A stretch of 64,000 nt of DNA from Mycobacterium neglectum (GCF_002591975.1 NZ_NVQE01000006.1:120212-184211), one strand, 5' to 3'; shown: positions 18,612-27,411, numbered from the stretch's first letter. Made by a program: numbers and translations. Notes: generated by a model from the sequence alone, not told the origin.

Positions 18612-18993
18612 CCACCATCATGTAGGCGACGCCGCCGCAGTGAAGCCGAGCATCTTCGACGGACCGGTTGGCGAACCCGAGGACCGCCTTGGCAACTGCG
18701 AACTTGCCCGCGGCGGTGCTGAGGTCCAAGGTGCTTTTCCACTCCAGCCAGTTCGTCTACTGGGCCTCGGGCCTCGGGCCTCGGGCCTCGGGCCTGGAGC
18801 CGTGGATCGCCGCGACGAGGCGAAGAAGCTCGTCGTCGGTGCGAAGCGCACGGGTCGTGTCGATGTCGCTCAGCGTGATCGGCCGCGGATCCACCGATCA
18901 GCGTATTGCTCGGTGGTGACTGCTCTGGGCGGCACGCGGCGTGATTCTGCGGGGTGTGGGCAACTGGGTGAGTACCGGTGCGATGATCGCGCA
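18612..18993. other. Decayed DNA upstream of the integrase relic
   Basis: No intact gene is seen. Short minus-strand fragments in different frames look protein-like (for example LSDIDTTRALRTDDELLRLV and LSTAAGKFAVAKAVLGFANR), consistent with a frameshifted integrase or neighbouring gene. Confidence 0.45.
18762..18796. repeat. Heptanucleotide tandem repeat (GGGCCTC), four copies plus one variant
   Basis: Four perfect GGGCCTC units are followed by GGGCCTG. Seven is not a multiple of three, so slippage here changes frame; it lies in the decayed integrase region. Confidence 0.9.
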
Positions 18994-19422
18994 ATGGCCA
19001 GCCGCGCGGACTCCGACGAGCACTACGTCCTCGACCTGTGCGACGAGGTCCTCGGTGTGTTTGGCCGCCGCCAGCAGCGGTTCGACTGGCTCCGCGGAGA
19101 CCCGTCACCGTCGCGACCGCGCGGTACGGAGCTCCCCGTCGACGGATACTGGCCCAGCCTGCGGCTCGTCGTGGAGTTCCAGGAGGAGCAGCACTCAGAA
19201 GCGGTGGAGTTCTTCGACCGGCGCCAGACAGTCTCCGGGGTCCGCCGCGCCGAGCAACGCCGCCGCTACGACGAACGCAAGCGCACCGAGATCCCCGAAC
19301 ACGGGATGCAGCTCATCGTGATCGAGAAGTCCGCCTTCATGGTGAAGTCGAAGCGGATCGCCCGTGACCGCGCACGGGACCTCGCGGTTGTCCGTGAGCA
19401 CCTCGACTCGCGCTGTTGCTGA
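18994..19422 (+). CDS. Hypothetical nuclease-like protein in the tRNA-Phe element
   Basis: The 142-residue protein has a compact core: VDGYWPSLRLVVEFQEEQH followed by FFDRRQTVSGVRRAEQRRR and a final strand GMQLIVIEKSAF. A D-x(n)-ExQ arrangement and the following basic helix resemble small restriction-endonuclease-fold proteins of actinobacteria; that fold is an inference. An open frame extends far upstream but is antisense-like. It faces the AbiE-like module from the opposite strand. Confidence 0.6.
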   Translation: MASRADSDEHYVLDLCDEVLGVFGRRQQRFDWLRGDPSPSRPRGTELPVDGYWPSLRLVVEFQEEQHSEAVEFFDRRQTVSGVRRAEQRRRYDERKRTEIPEHGMQLIVIEKSAFMVKSKRIARDRARDLAVVREHLDSRCC

Positions 19423-19589
19423 TCCCGTGCTTGTCGTGCAACTGGCCTACAGGCTGCACTTCCCCGTGTTCATCGGTGGGTTCACCGACCAGGAGGAAGG
19501 CGGATCTGCTGAGCTCACGAAAACCCTGCCCGCAGACTTGCGACGATTCCTCGCCGAGCACGACGCACGTATCCCTCGCTCTTGGGTGG

Positions 19590-20426
19590 TTACCTGGACG
19601 CATCCGCAACGGCTGCGAGCACATCGGCTGCAAGCGCGGCAACAGAGGCGGCCACCAGGTCAGGGTCTCCGATCCCTTCCTCTGCGCGACCGGCCATGAC
19701 CGAACCAAGTGCATCGGGGCCGTCGGCGAAAAGAGGACGCAGCCAATCGAGGGCCTGCTCGGCCACCGTCTTGGAGATCGGGTCGGACAGTAGACGCTGA
19801 AAGCTTGAGCCGAGTGCCGCCGTGTCGGTTGTTGCCACAAGCAGGCGGTAGATGTCGTGAGCGTCCTTATCGTTGAGGCGGTCAGGTTGGTTGTGCCGTT
19901 CGTGGATCTTGTGGACTTTCGCAATCAAGAGTGCGGCTGGCCCGGCAACTCGGGCTTCGAAAGTCCTTGTGTCGTCAGGGTTGAGCGCAGATATCGTACG
20001 GAGCTCGTTGTCCACAACGGCGGCTTCCAACCCGACGGTCCGCCTTGTTGCTTGATTGGAGTGGGGTGGGATCCGGGCACCGCGATGAGACCTACCGCCT
20101 TGCGACAAAGCATCTGGAACCATCAGATCGACCGGGATGCCTGCCGGGTTTAGCCATGCTCCAGGCTGCCCGTTCACGTTCGGGTAGAAGCCAGCTCGTT
20201 TCATCGCTTCTTCAAGAAGTGGCTCTTCGGGGAGTCCCCGCGGGTCGACCGCCAGGTCGCTGTCCTTCGTTGCCTCGGCGATCGCAACGTCTGCGTGACC
20301 ACTGTGCAGATAGATGGCCTGCGCGCCGACCACGACGATCGAATCGTGTTGCTCGGCCAGGGCTTCGAGGGCGTCCAGCAGGGCTGAACGGGCCTTGATG
20401 AGTAAATCATCCACGGCGCCAATCAC
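19590..20426 (-). CDS. Nucleotidyltransferase of AbiEii/toxin type
   Basis: AbiEii-type toxins are nucleotidyltransferases; some add bases to tRNA. The 278-residue protein has the NTase entry VVVGAQAIYLH (residues 31-41), acidic pair Asp56/Asp58 in TKDSDLAVD, a possible third acid Asp100 in IPVDLMV, and the conserved later motif RLNDKDAHDIYRLL (183-196). Its start overlaps the end of the upstream partner by 20 bases, the usual antitoxin-first order. It could also be a silencing-type NTase with another target. Confidence 0.8.
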   Translation of the reverse strand: MIGAVDDLLIKARSALLDALEALAEQHDSIVVVGAQAIYLHSGHADVAIAEATKDSDLAVDPRGLPEEPLLEEAMKRAGFYPNVNGQPGAWLNPAGIPVDLMVPDALSQGGRSHRGARIPPHSNQATRRTVGLEAAVVDNELRTISALNPDDTRTFEARVAGPAALLIAKVHKIHERHNQPDRLNDKDAHDIYRLLVATTDTAALGSSFQRLLSDPISKTVAEQALDWLRPLFADGPDALGSVMAGRAEEGIGDPDLVAASVAALAADVLAAVADASR

Positions 20427-21495
20427 TTTCGTTGCGCTCCATCCATGAGATGAGTTCCTCTCCCTCGGAGGGGTTTCGGCCCGGACCCGTGAGTAGGTCT
20501 ACTGCCGCCTGTTCAATCGCGACAATGACCGCACCGTCGCGATTGGTACCGGTTCCGGTGAACACGACGTCGTACTTAGGTTCGGCGAGAATCACATTCG
20601 CGCCCTTATCCGCTGGCCGTAGGCCCCATTCTTTTGCTGCGCGCGCCGCATCATCGACGTAGACCATCGCCGCGCGGGCGGGAGCGTAAGGCGCCCACTG
20701 CGCAGCCGCGATCGTTCCGGTTATTGCGTAGTGCGAGTACTGAGAGTTGGCGGCTTTGCTCTGTAGCGCTTCTAGGCCGCGAGGCTCGATGTAGCTCGAT
20801 GTGCGGTTGGTGCGGAAGAAGCTGTAGTCACGACTCCATCGGCGTAGGAGGGTTGGCCAGTCGTTCAGGACGTAGGCCGTTCCCATCTTCTGCACCAGCC
20901 CCTCTTCTTGAAGGAACTCCAACACCCGGTACGTTGCGCCGGTGGATGCCCCGGACGCGCCGACGAGATCGCGTGCCGACCATGGCCCCCGCGTTGCGAT
21001 GAGTGTCCGGACTACACGAGCGGCGGGCTCACCTGCCAGCGATCCGCGCGGCCGGCCTGGGCTTCGCCATGGATCTTTATCGGCGCCTCGGTCGCGAACG
21101 AATAGTGCGGGACGTGACGACTGGATCAAGATGTTGCCGGTGGCGTCGATGAACGACATGTTCCCCTGCGACAGCCGCTCGCGAACTGGGGGCGCGAGGT
21201 ATCGGGACATGACCATGGTCTTGGTGTCGATGAGCTCGCGATCTGCTGCCCACTGCAACTGTTCCGAGACCCTGGGAACGTCGCGGCCGACGAGTAGCCT
21301 CTTCGCCTCTACGAGGAATCGAACCTGCTCACCCGAGGGTGCCGTGAGTGCCAGGATCGCGTCTATGGCGGCGTCCATCGGCGGTCTCTGAATGTCGACT
21401 CGCCAGTCGTCAGGTAGACGATCGCGGAGTAGTTCGGTGCACTCGGTCAAGATCTCCGCCTCCGTGCCGGGAGGTGCGGTGATTGGTTCAGTCAT
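20407..21495 (-). CDS. AbiEi-like antitoxin/regulator with PD-(D/E)xK-like N-terminal domain and winged helix
   Basis: This 362-residue protein begins with a nuclease-like segment (residues 15-90) containing Asp43/Asp46 and FLVEAKRLL with Glu63-x-Lys65, an E-x-K arrangement of PD-(D/E)xK folds. MSRYLAPPVRERLSQGNMSF and IDATGNILI follow. A winged helix spans about 155-210 (TRGPWSARDLVGASGASTGA), and the C-terminal domain ends in LLTGPGRNPSEGEELISWM as in AbiEi antitoxins. The ATG at 21495 has AGGAGA upstream. It is cotranscribed with the nucleotidyltransferase and probably autoregulated through palindromes upstream. Confidence 0.78.
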   Translation of the reverse strand: MTEPITAPPGTEAEILTECTELLRDRLPDDWRVDIQRPPMDAAIDAILALTAPSGEQVRFLVEAKRLLVGRDVPRVSEQLQWAADRELIDTKTMVMSRYLAPPVRERLSQGNMSFIDATGNILIQSSRPALFVRDRGADKDPWRSPGRPRGSLAGEPAARVVRTLIATRGPWSARDLVGASGASTGATYRVLEFLQEEGLVQKMGTAYVLNDWPTLLRRWSRDYSFFRTNRTSSYIEPRGLEALQSKAANSQYSHYAITGTIAAAQWAPYAPARAAMVYVDDAARAAKEWGLRPADKGANVILAEPKYDVVFTGTGTNRDGAVIVAIEQAAVDLLTGPGRNPSEGEELISWMERNESDWRRG

Positions 21496-21522
21496 GAGTA
21501 TCTCCTGTTCGGAAAACATACC

Positions 21523-21543
21523 TGTTCCGATGGTTGCGGAACA
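21523..21543. promoter_or_regulatory. Inverted repeat upstream of the AbiEi-like gene
   Basis: TGTTCCG (21523-21529) and CGGAACA (21537-21543) are perfect arms around ATGGTTG, 28 bases before the start codon. AbiEi proteins repress their own promoter by binding inverted repeats, so this is a likely operator. Confidence 0.6.
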
Positions 21544-21630
21544 AGGGACTTACCCGAACGAGGTGAATCTGCCCATGTCATCCGGCATACGGGCTGAGTG
21601 AACTTCGCGCGTGTTCGCGGTATAAAGGTA

Positions 21631-21647
21631 TTCCGTTGCCAACGGAA
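21631..21647. promoter_or_regulatory. Second palindrome upstream of the AbiEi-like gene
   Basis: TTCCGTT (21631-21637) and AACGGAA (21641-21647) flank GCC and share the TTCCG core with the palindrome at 21523-21543. On the minus strand it is followed by a TTTATA-like element. Confidence 0.5.
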
Positions 21648-21801
21648 CCGACTCTTAACCCGAACAGTTCAGTTGCATGAGCCTGCACTGGCAACGTGGT
21701 GCCGTGGAAGCTATGACGCCGTTTGCCGTGCATGGATGTCGGTAGATCCGACCTCGGGCGTTCAGAAACTGAACACCCGAACCTCGGCCTCTAGGAACTT
21801 G

Positions 21802-22125
21802 TCAGAGCGAGGTCCTACGCGGCGCGATACACGTGGGCGAGTCTTTCAGACGCCGCGGACGGTCAACGCTACGTTTCGCCTCGGCGAGTAATTCGGCGAG
21901 TAATTCGGCGAGTAATTCGGCGTCGGCATCCGCGAACTCCTCCGAGCTCTCGGCGATGAACCGGTTGCGCCGGGCGTGAAGCTCCTCTCGGTAGGCAAGG
22001 ACATCGGCAAGCCGCAGCTTGCGTCGGACCGCGCCGGGCACGTGAGCGTCTAACTCGCATCCTGGATGAGGCGAACTACCGTGGGGCGGCTCAGGCGGGG
22101 GCGACGCGGCGCCCTTTGTCGCACC
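21802..22125 (-). pseudogene. Relic of an excisionase-type/antitoxin DNA-binding gene
   Basis: Two frames together give LSRPTVVRLIQD then ELDAHVPGAVRRKLRLADVL and AYREELHARRNRFIAESSEE, the MerR-like helix-wing pattern of excisionase-family DNA-binding proteins, many of which are antitoxins for PIN toxins. A one-base deletion near 22055 breaks the frame. The C-terminal part carries a 12-base repeat encoding ELLA units. No toxin partner is present. Confidence 0.55.
21882..21917. repeat. 12-bp tandem repeat, three copies
   Basis: CGGCGAGTAATT occurs three times in tandem; on the minus strand it encodes repeated Glu-Leu-Leu-Ala. Confidence 0.9.
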
Positions 22126-22479
22126 GGAGGCCCCGACGCCCCTCGCAAGGCAAGCGGTAGCGCCGAAGCTCCTGGTCAGGAGCGCAAGCACCGTGTCCGG
22201 TTTATGTCCGTTCGCCGGACAGACTGAATACGTCAGCGCAGCTCAATGCGGCGCATACGACGCACAGAATCAAATAAACCGCAGGTCAGTGGCTATCTCG
22301 TCCGCCTGAAAAGCGGAAGGTCGCCGGTTCGATCCCGGCCCTGGCCACTTCAGAGCGGTCTGCCTTGATCCTTCCCGTTGTGTTCGATCCCGCCCTTTGC
22401 GCTCGGTCCCACAGGGTTGCTCTTTTCTTCGTGACCGCCTACGTTTTTCGTTGGTACCATCGTGTACCACGGAGGGATT
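22126..22479. other. Non-coding stretch around the right element end
   Basis: Apart from the right attachment repeat, no gene is seen. The final part should hold the promoter of the P450 gene, whose ribosome site GGAGGG is at about 22471. Confidence 0.6.
22299..22348 (+). repeat. Right attachment repeat (attR), tRNA-Phe 3' fragment
   Basis: It is an exact copy of 18115-18164. The D-arm and 5' acceptor strand are absent, so this is not a functional tRNA gene. Confidence 0.92.
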
Positions 22480-23838
22480 ATGGCTGAGCTGACGACCGAT
22501 CCGGTGCGGTTACCACCGGCGCCGCGCATACCCAAGCTGCTACAGGGCGTGGGATTTCTCGCCGCCCGGGACAAGGCGATCGCCGCACTGTCCAAGCGGT
22601 ACGGCCCCACTTTCACGCTCAATCTGCCGATCTTCGGCCCCACCGTCGTCGTCGGTGATCCCGCACTGGTCAAGGAGTTGTTCACGGCCAAGCCCGACCT
22701 GATCGCACGGGCCGGCGTGCTCGGCGAGATGTTCGGCCCGGGCTCGACGTTCAGCCTCGAAGGCGCCGAGCATCGGGAGCGCCGCAAGCTCCTGGTCCCG
22801 CCATTTCACGGCAAGCGGATGGTTGGCTACGAGGCGATCGTCCAAGAAGAGGTCATGCGCGAGATCGAGTCGTGGCCCGAGGGCCAGGAGTTCGAGACCA
22901 TGCCCTCGATGATGCGCATCACCCTCAACGCGATCCTGCGTGCGGTGTTCGGAGCGGAAGGGGCTGCGCTGGACGAACTACGCGATGCGCTGCCTTCGAT
23001 GGTGTTGTACGCCTCCAGGCTGGCGGTCATGCCGCCGGTAGTACGCAGGGACTTCGGTCCGCGAAGCCCCGGTCGGAAGCTGGCCGACAACCGCAGGCGC
23101 TACGACGCGATCATCGCGCGCCTCATCGCGGATATCCGCAGCGACCCGGCGTTCGAGGACCGCACCGACGTCCTGTCGCTGATGTTGCAGGCGCGGTATG
23201 AGGACGGTTCACCGATATCCGACGACCACGTGGCCGATGAATTGCTCACGCTGCTGGCCGCGGGGCACGAGACCACGGCCACCACCTTGGCGTGGACGGT
23301 CGAGCGGGTGCGCAGGCATCCGCGTCTGCTGGCCCGGCTGAAGGCCGAGGTCGACGGCGGCGGATCCGAACTCGTGCAGGCCACCATCTGGGAGGTCCAG
23401 CGGACCCGGCCCGTCATCAATGGCACGGCACGCGTGACCAAGACACGAATTCGTATGGGAGATTGGGTCATTCCTGAGCGTCACGTGGTGATGGCCAGCA
23501 TCTCGCTGGCGCACCTGACCGAGACCGCGTTCTCCGACGCAGCGGCCTTTGATCCCGATCGGTTCATCGGCAATCCGCCGGACAACTATGCATGGATTCC
23601 CTATGGCGGCGGCATCCGACGCTGCATCGGAGCCGCGTTCGCCAACATGGAGATGACGGTGACACTGCGAACGTTGATCCGTGAATTCGAGTTCGGCACC
23701 ACTTACGCCCCCGGTGAGCGCCGCCACTCGCGTGGTGTGGCCACTGCGCCCCGGCGCGGCGGCAGGGCAGTCGTGTACCGGCGCCGCGCCGCGGCCCCGC
23801 AGGCGCGTTCGGCCGACGCCGCGCGAGTATCGGCGTGA
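22480..23838 (+). CDS. Cytochrome P450
   Basis: The 452-residue haem monooxygenase has the I-helix motif AAGHETTATT, the ExxR of the K-helix in WEVQRTRPV and the haem-binding loop IPYGGGIRRCIGAAFA with the axial Cys. No membrane anchor is evident, as usual for bacterial P450s. It resembles the mycobacterial CYP138-like group but subfamily cannot be settled by eye. The ATG at 22480 follows GGAGGG. Its stop overlaps the downstream hydrolase start, so the three genes form an operon. Confidence 0.93.
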   Translation: MAELTTDPVRLPPAPRIPKLLQGVGFLAARDKAIAALSKRYGPTFTLNLPIFGPTVVVGDPALVKELFTAKPDLIARAGVLGEMFGPGSTFSLEGAEHRERRKLLVPPFHGKRMVGYEAIVQEEVMREIESWPEGQEFETMPSMMRITLNAILRAVFGAEGAALDELRDALPSMVLYASRLAVMPPVVRRDFGPRSPGRKLADNRRRYDAIIARLIADIRSDPAFEDRTDVLSLMLQARYEDGSPISDDHVADELLTLLAAGHETTATTLAWTVERVRRHPRLLARLKAEVDGGGSELVQATIWEVQRTRPVINGTARVTKTRIRMGDWVIPERHVVMASISLAHLTETAFSDAAAFDPDRFIGNPPDNYAWIPYGGGIRRCIGAAFANMEMTVTLRTLIREFEFGTTYAPGERRHSRGVATAPRRGGRAVVYRRRAAAPQARSADAARVSA

Positions 23839-24776
23839 TGGCCAACGAGGCTGTCGTCGACGTCGGCCGCGGTATCGAACTGTGCTACGACCAGGCCGGC
23901 GACACCAGCGATCCGCCCGTGATCCTGATCGCGGGCCTAGGCCGGCAATTGCATTCGTGGCCAGACGAATTCGTGGCAAAGCTGGTGGGACGCGGCTACC
24001 ACCTCACGCGATTCGACAATCGCGACGCGGGTCGCTCCACCCACATGAAATATCGGCCGCCCAACCCAGTGGCGATGTTCCGCGGTGGCGATCCCCGTCA
24101 GCAGTACCACCTCGGTGACATGGCGCGAGACACCGTCGGTCTGATGGATGCGCTCGGATATCCCGACGCGCACCTGGTCGGCGTCTCGATGGGCGGGATG
24201 ATCGCGCAGACGGTCGCCGCTCACCACCCGGGTCGGGTGCGCACCCTCACGTCGATCATGTCGACGACGGGTGCCCGCCGGCTCGGCCGGCCCGCGTTGT
24301 CCACCTGGCGCCGGATGTTGATGTCAAAGCCGCCGCGAACCCGTGCTGAGGAAATGGATCGCGCCGCGAACATCTTCTCGCACATCGGATCACACGGCTT
24401 CCCGTTCGACGAACAGGCGGTGCGCGCGTATGCGGGCACCGCGTTCGATCGTGATCCGAGCCCGGCGGGCATCGCGCGCCAGCTGGCCGGCATCTTCGCG
24501 TCCGGAGACCGCACAGCGGAGCTGGCGGAGATCGACGTTCCCACGTTGGTCATCCACGGCGACCGCGACCGCATGGTCCACCCGACCGGTGGCGCCGCGA
24601 CCGCCCGCGCAATACCCGGTGCGCGACTGGAGACGATCGTCGGCCTCGGCCACGATCTGCCCGTCGGGGCATGGGACCGATTGGTCGACCTTATCGCCGA
24701 GCACTTCACTCGGGCTGGATTCGCGGCCCCCCGCGGTGCAGCTCTGACGCCCATCGAACGCGAGGAGAACGTATGA
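23838..24776 (+). CDS. Alpha/beta-hydrolase
   Basis: The 312-residue protein has the nucleophile elbow GVSMGGM, the oxyanion region LIAGLGRQLHSW, a catalytic Asp in VIHGDRDRMVHP and His in GLGHDLP. Substrate is unknown; these hydrolases cleave esters or C-C bonds in catabolic operons. GTG at 23835 directly precedes the ATG used here. It overlaps its neighbours at both ends. Confidence 0.88.
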   Translation: MANEAVVDVGRGIELCYDQAGDTSDPPVILIAGLGRQLHSWPDEFVAKLVGRGYHLTRFDNRDAGRSTHMKYRPPNPVAMFRGGDPRQQYHLGDMARDTVGLMDALGYPDAHLVGVSMGGMIAQTVAAHHPGRVRTLTSIMSTTGARRLGRPALSTWRRMLMSKPPRTRAEEMDRAANIFSHIGSHGFPFDEQAVRAYAGTAFDRDPSPAGIARQLAGIFASGDRTAELAEIDVPTLVIHGDRDRMVHPTGGAATARAIPGARLETIVGLGHDLPVGAWDRLVDLIAEHFTRAGFAAPRGAALTPIEREENV

Positions 24777-25618
24777 GCAAGCGGCGCAGGACGATAAGTG
24801 GCCGCACCGTGGTCATCACCGGCGCGGCATCGGGTATCGGCCGGGCTCTGGCGCAACGGCTGTCGGCGCACAGCTGCCCGGTGGCCATCGCCGATGTCGA
24901 CGAGGCGGGTCTGAAGGAAACCGAGGCGTCGTTGCGCGGTCCAGCCCTCCTGCGGGTGCTCGACGTCAGTGATGCGCACGCGCAGCAAGATTTCGCGGCC
25001 GAGGTACGCGACTGGACGCCGCAGCCGATCGGCGCGGTATTCAACAACGCGGGCGTGGCCGTCGGGTCGAGCGTGCTCGACGCAGTCCCCGAGGACGACG
25101 CCTGGCTGTGGAACATCAACTTCCACGGAGTGGTCAACGGCACGCGGGCGTTCCTGCCCATCCTCGTCCAACAAGACGAGGGGGTGATCGTCAACACCTC
25201 GAGCGTGTTCGGGCTCGTCGGCATGCCGACCCAGAGTGCCTACTGTGCAGCCAAGTTCGCCGTCCGCGGCTACACGGACTCGCTACGGCACGAGCTGCGC
25301 GGAACCGGGGTCACCGCCATCACCGTGCATCCCGGCGGCATCAACACCAACATCGTGCGCAACGGCCGGATGCGTAAAGATCCCGATGGTCGAGGCCGCA
25401 CCCAGGACCAGATGGCCGAGGAGTTTGCGAATATGACGATGACGCAGCCCGACAAGGCCGCCGAGATCATTCATCGCGGTGTGGAGTATGGAAAGGCGCG
25501 GATCCTCGTAGGACCTGACGCCTACATGTTCGACGTACTGGCGCGTGTGGCGCCGACGCACTATTACGACGTGCTCGGCCGGCTGCAGACTGTCCTCCGA
25601 AAGCGCGCCTCGAGCTAG
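24773..25618 (+). CDS. Short-chain dehydrogenase/reductase
   Basis: The 281-residue SDR has the cofactor motif TGAASGIG, NNAG, and the catalytic Ser with YCAAK. The start overlaps the hydrolase stop as ATGA. Its stop abuts that of the convergent quinone oxidoreductase with no gap. With the P450 and hydrolase it suggests stepwise oxidation of a hydroxylated substrate. Confidence 0.9.
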   Translation: MSKRRRTISGRTVVITGAASGIGRALAQRLSAHSCPVAIADVDEAGLKETEASLRGPALLRVLDVSDAHAQQDFAAEVRDWTPQPIGAVFNNAGVAVGSSVLDAVPEDDAWLWNINFHGVVNGTRAFLPILVQQDEGVIVNTSSVFGLVGMPTQSAYCAAKFAVRGYTDSLRHELRGTGVTAITVHPGGINTNIVRNGRMRKDPDGRGRTQDQMAEEFANMTMTQPDKAAEIIHRGVEYGKARILVGPDAYMFDVLARVAPTHYYDVLGRLQTVLRKRASS

Positions 25619-26623
25619 CTAGGGGACCAGCACCACCTTGCCGATGTTCTCGCGGGCGGCGAGGATGCGGTGCGCCTCCCGCGCGTTGTCGAACGGCACG
25701 GCGGCGTGCACAACCGGCGACACGGAACCGTCCGCCAGTGCGCTCGACAGCGGACCAATCCAGGGTTCGAGCGTGCCGCGGTCGTCCCACAGCGTCAGCA
25801 TGTTGAGGCCGATGACGGCCTTCGACTCCGAGAGCTGCTTGGTCAGGTTGAACCCGCGCACCATCGGAAGCAGTTGCGGTAAAGCGGTACGCAGGGAACG
25901 CTTTTCGCCCTGCTGAAGAGACGAGATGCCATAGGCGACCAGCCTGCCGCCGGGCCGCAGCAGGTCATAAGAGCGGCGCAGCGAGGTGCCGCCGATCGCG
26001 TCGAGCACGACATCGTACGGCGGCAGATCCTTCCACCAGCCATCACGGCGGTAGTCGATGGTGCGGTCGACGCCCATTTCGCGGAGCACCTGGTGTTTGC
26101 CGGGTGACGCGGTGCCGTGGATCTCGACCCCGGTGGGTTTGGCGAGCTGGATTGCCGCGATCCCGACACCACCCGCTGCTGCGTGGATGAGCACACGTTC
26201 GCCGGCGCGCAGCGAACCGTACCCATGAAGCGCCGCCCACGCCGTCGAGTAGTTGACCGGGACGGCGGCGCCCTGCTCGAAGGTCATCGTGTCCGGCAGT
26301 GCCACCGTGTCGGAGGATTTGACGTTCACGATCTCGGCGTAGCCGCCGAAACGCGTTCCGGCGAGTACTCGTTCGCCGACACGTGACGCGTTGACGCCCT
26401 CGCCGACCGCCTCGATCGTGCCCGCCACCTCATACCCGACCACGCACGGCGGCTTGGGGGCATCCGGGTACAGGCCGACCCTGGCGAGATGATCGGCGAA
26501 GTTCACTCCCGCCGCACGCACCGCGATCCGTACCTGGCCGGTCGCAGGGGGCGGCGGATCGGGCCGCTGCTCGACCTTGAGCACCGATAGGTCACCGTGC
26601 TTGGTGATGACGACGGCGCGCAT
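25619..26623 (-). CDS. Quinone oxidoreductase-like medium-chain dehydrogenase
   Basis: The 334-residue protein is a zinc-free MDR enzyme: N-terminal AAGVNFADHLARVG, the NADP fold HAAAGGVGIAAIQLA and C-terminal AHRILAARENIGKVVL. It probably reduces enones or quinones with NADPH. It is last in an operon reading SnoaL-like, MBL, MDR. Confidence 0.9.
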   Translation of the reverse strand: MRAVVITKHGDLSVLKVEQRPDPPPPATGQVRIAVRAAGVNFADHLARVGLYPDAPKPPCVVGYEVAGTIEAVGEGVNASRVGERVLAGTRFGGYAEIVNVKSSDTVALPDTMTFEQGAAVPVNYSTAWAALHGYGSLRAGERVLIHAAAGGVGIAAIQLAKPTGVEIHGTASPGKHQVLREMGVDRTIDYRRDGWWKDLPPYDVVLDAIGGTSLRRSYDLLRPGGRLVAYGISSLQQGEKRSLRTALPQLLPMVRGFNLTKQLSESKAVIGLNMLTLWDDRGTLEPWIGPLSSALADGSVSPVVHAAVPFDNAREAHRILAARENIGKVVLVP

Positions 26624-26625
26624 GG

Positions 26626-27411
26626 CTACGCCGTCGCCTTCGCGTGTTCAAACAATTCCGCGTCATGGGCACAGACCATCAGCAGGTCGGGCTCCTGCCG
26701 CCGGTACAGCTCGGTGAGGCGAGCGTGGTTGTCTGCCACCTTCTTTCGATCGAAGGCCAGCAGTGGCTCGATCACCTTGATCGGACCGGGCACCTTTGAC
26801 TGCCCGTCGATCGTGCCGGGGTGGTAGAACGCATCCCCGCAGTGCAGCACCCAACGGTGCCCGGCATCGACGGCGATACATGCGTGTCCCCGGGTGTGCC
26901 CCGGCAGCGACACCAGCACGATTCCCGGTGCGATTGCGTCAAGTTCCTTGGCTGCGGCGAATCCGCGCCATTTCTCGCCGTCCGGATTGTGCTCGACGAG
27001 CTTGGGTCCGTGCGCCCACTGGGCCGGGCGGAAGCGCATCTTCTCCCTGAAGGACGGTTCACGCACAGCACCAAGTACTTCGGCGGCCGTCACGTGGATC
27101 TGCGCGTCGGGAAAGTCGGAGATACCGCCGATGTGGTCCATGTCGAAATGCGTGATGACGATGTGCCGGACGTCGTCGCGGGTGAACCCGAGCCGTTCGA
27201 CCTGGCGCAGTGCCGTCTCGCCATGGTCGAACGCCGGCTTGAAGAGGTGCCGCGTCGGCCCGACGCGGGTGTGGTCGTCGCAGTCGTGCGTCCCGTATCC
27301 GGTGTCGACGAGCGCCAGGCCGTTGTCGGTCTCGACGAGCAGGACGTGGCAGACGATCGGCGGGACGCCATACGCGCGCATTGTCCCGCAGTTGAGATGG
27401 TGGACCTTCAC
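26626..27411 (-). CDS. MBL-fold metallohydrolase (lactonase-like)
   Basis: The 261-residue protein has the metal-binding [11 protein letters not shown], a later GHTRGH and HCGDAFYH, and layout like N-acyl-homoserine lactonase-type enzymes. A lactone or thioester substrate is possible; none can be assigned. Its start overlaps the SnoaL-like gene's stop by four bases. Confidence 0.88.
   Translation of the reverse strand: MKVHHLNCGTMRAYGVPPIVCHVLLVETDNGLALVDTGYGTHDCDDHTRVGPTRHLFKPAFDHGETALRQVERLGFTRDDVRHIVITHFDMDHIGGISDFPDAQIHVTAAEVLGAVREPSFREKMRFRPAQWAHGPKLVEHNPDGEKWRGFAAAKELDAIAPGIVLVSLPGHTRGHACIAVDAGHRWVLHCGDAFYHPGTIDGQSKVPGPIKVIEPLLAFDRKKVADNHARLTELYRRQEPDLLMVCAHDAELFEHAKATA

Larger units (their letters stand above)
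18115..22348. mobile_element. Integrated element at tRNA-Phe carrying an AbiE-like two-gene module
   Basis: An exact 50-bp direct repeat of the tRNA-Phe 3' part bounds the element. A tyrosine-integrase relic begins 7 bases inside the left repeat, as in active integrative elements. Cargo is a nuclease-like orphan, a nucleotidyltransferase gene overlapping a PD-(D/E)xK-like/winged-helix gene, and an excisionase-like relic. The integrase and excisionase-like genes are broken, so the element looks immobilised while the two-gene module remains open. No replication, capsid or conjugation gene is seen. Confidence 0.85.

Noticed and set aside
18762..18796. Possible CRISPR or regulatory repeat array
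   Set aside because: Units of seven bases with no spacers are a simple tandem repeat.
19364..19699. Plus-strand ORF between the nuclease-like gene and the NTase gene
   Set aside because: It overlaps the NTase 3' end and loses protein-like character; no ribosome site or conserved motif, though the first 60 codons cannot be fully excluded.
22299..22348. Second tRNA-Phe gene
   Set aside because: Only the 3' 50 bases are present; the 5' acceptor strand and D-arm are missing, so it is an attachment-site duplication.
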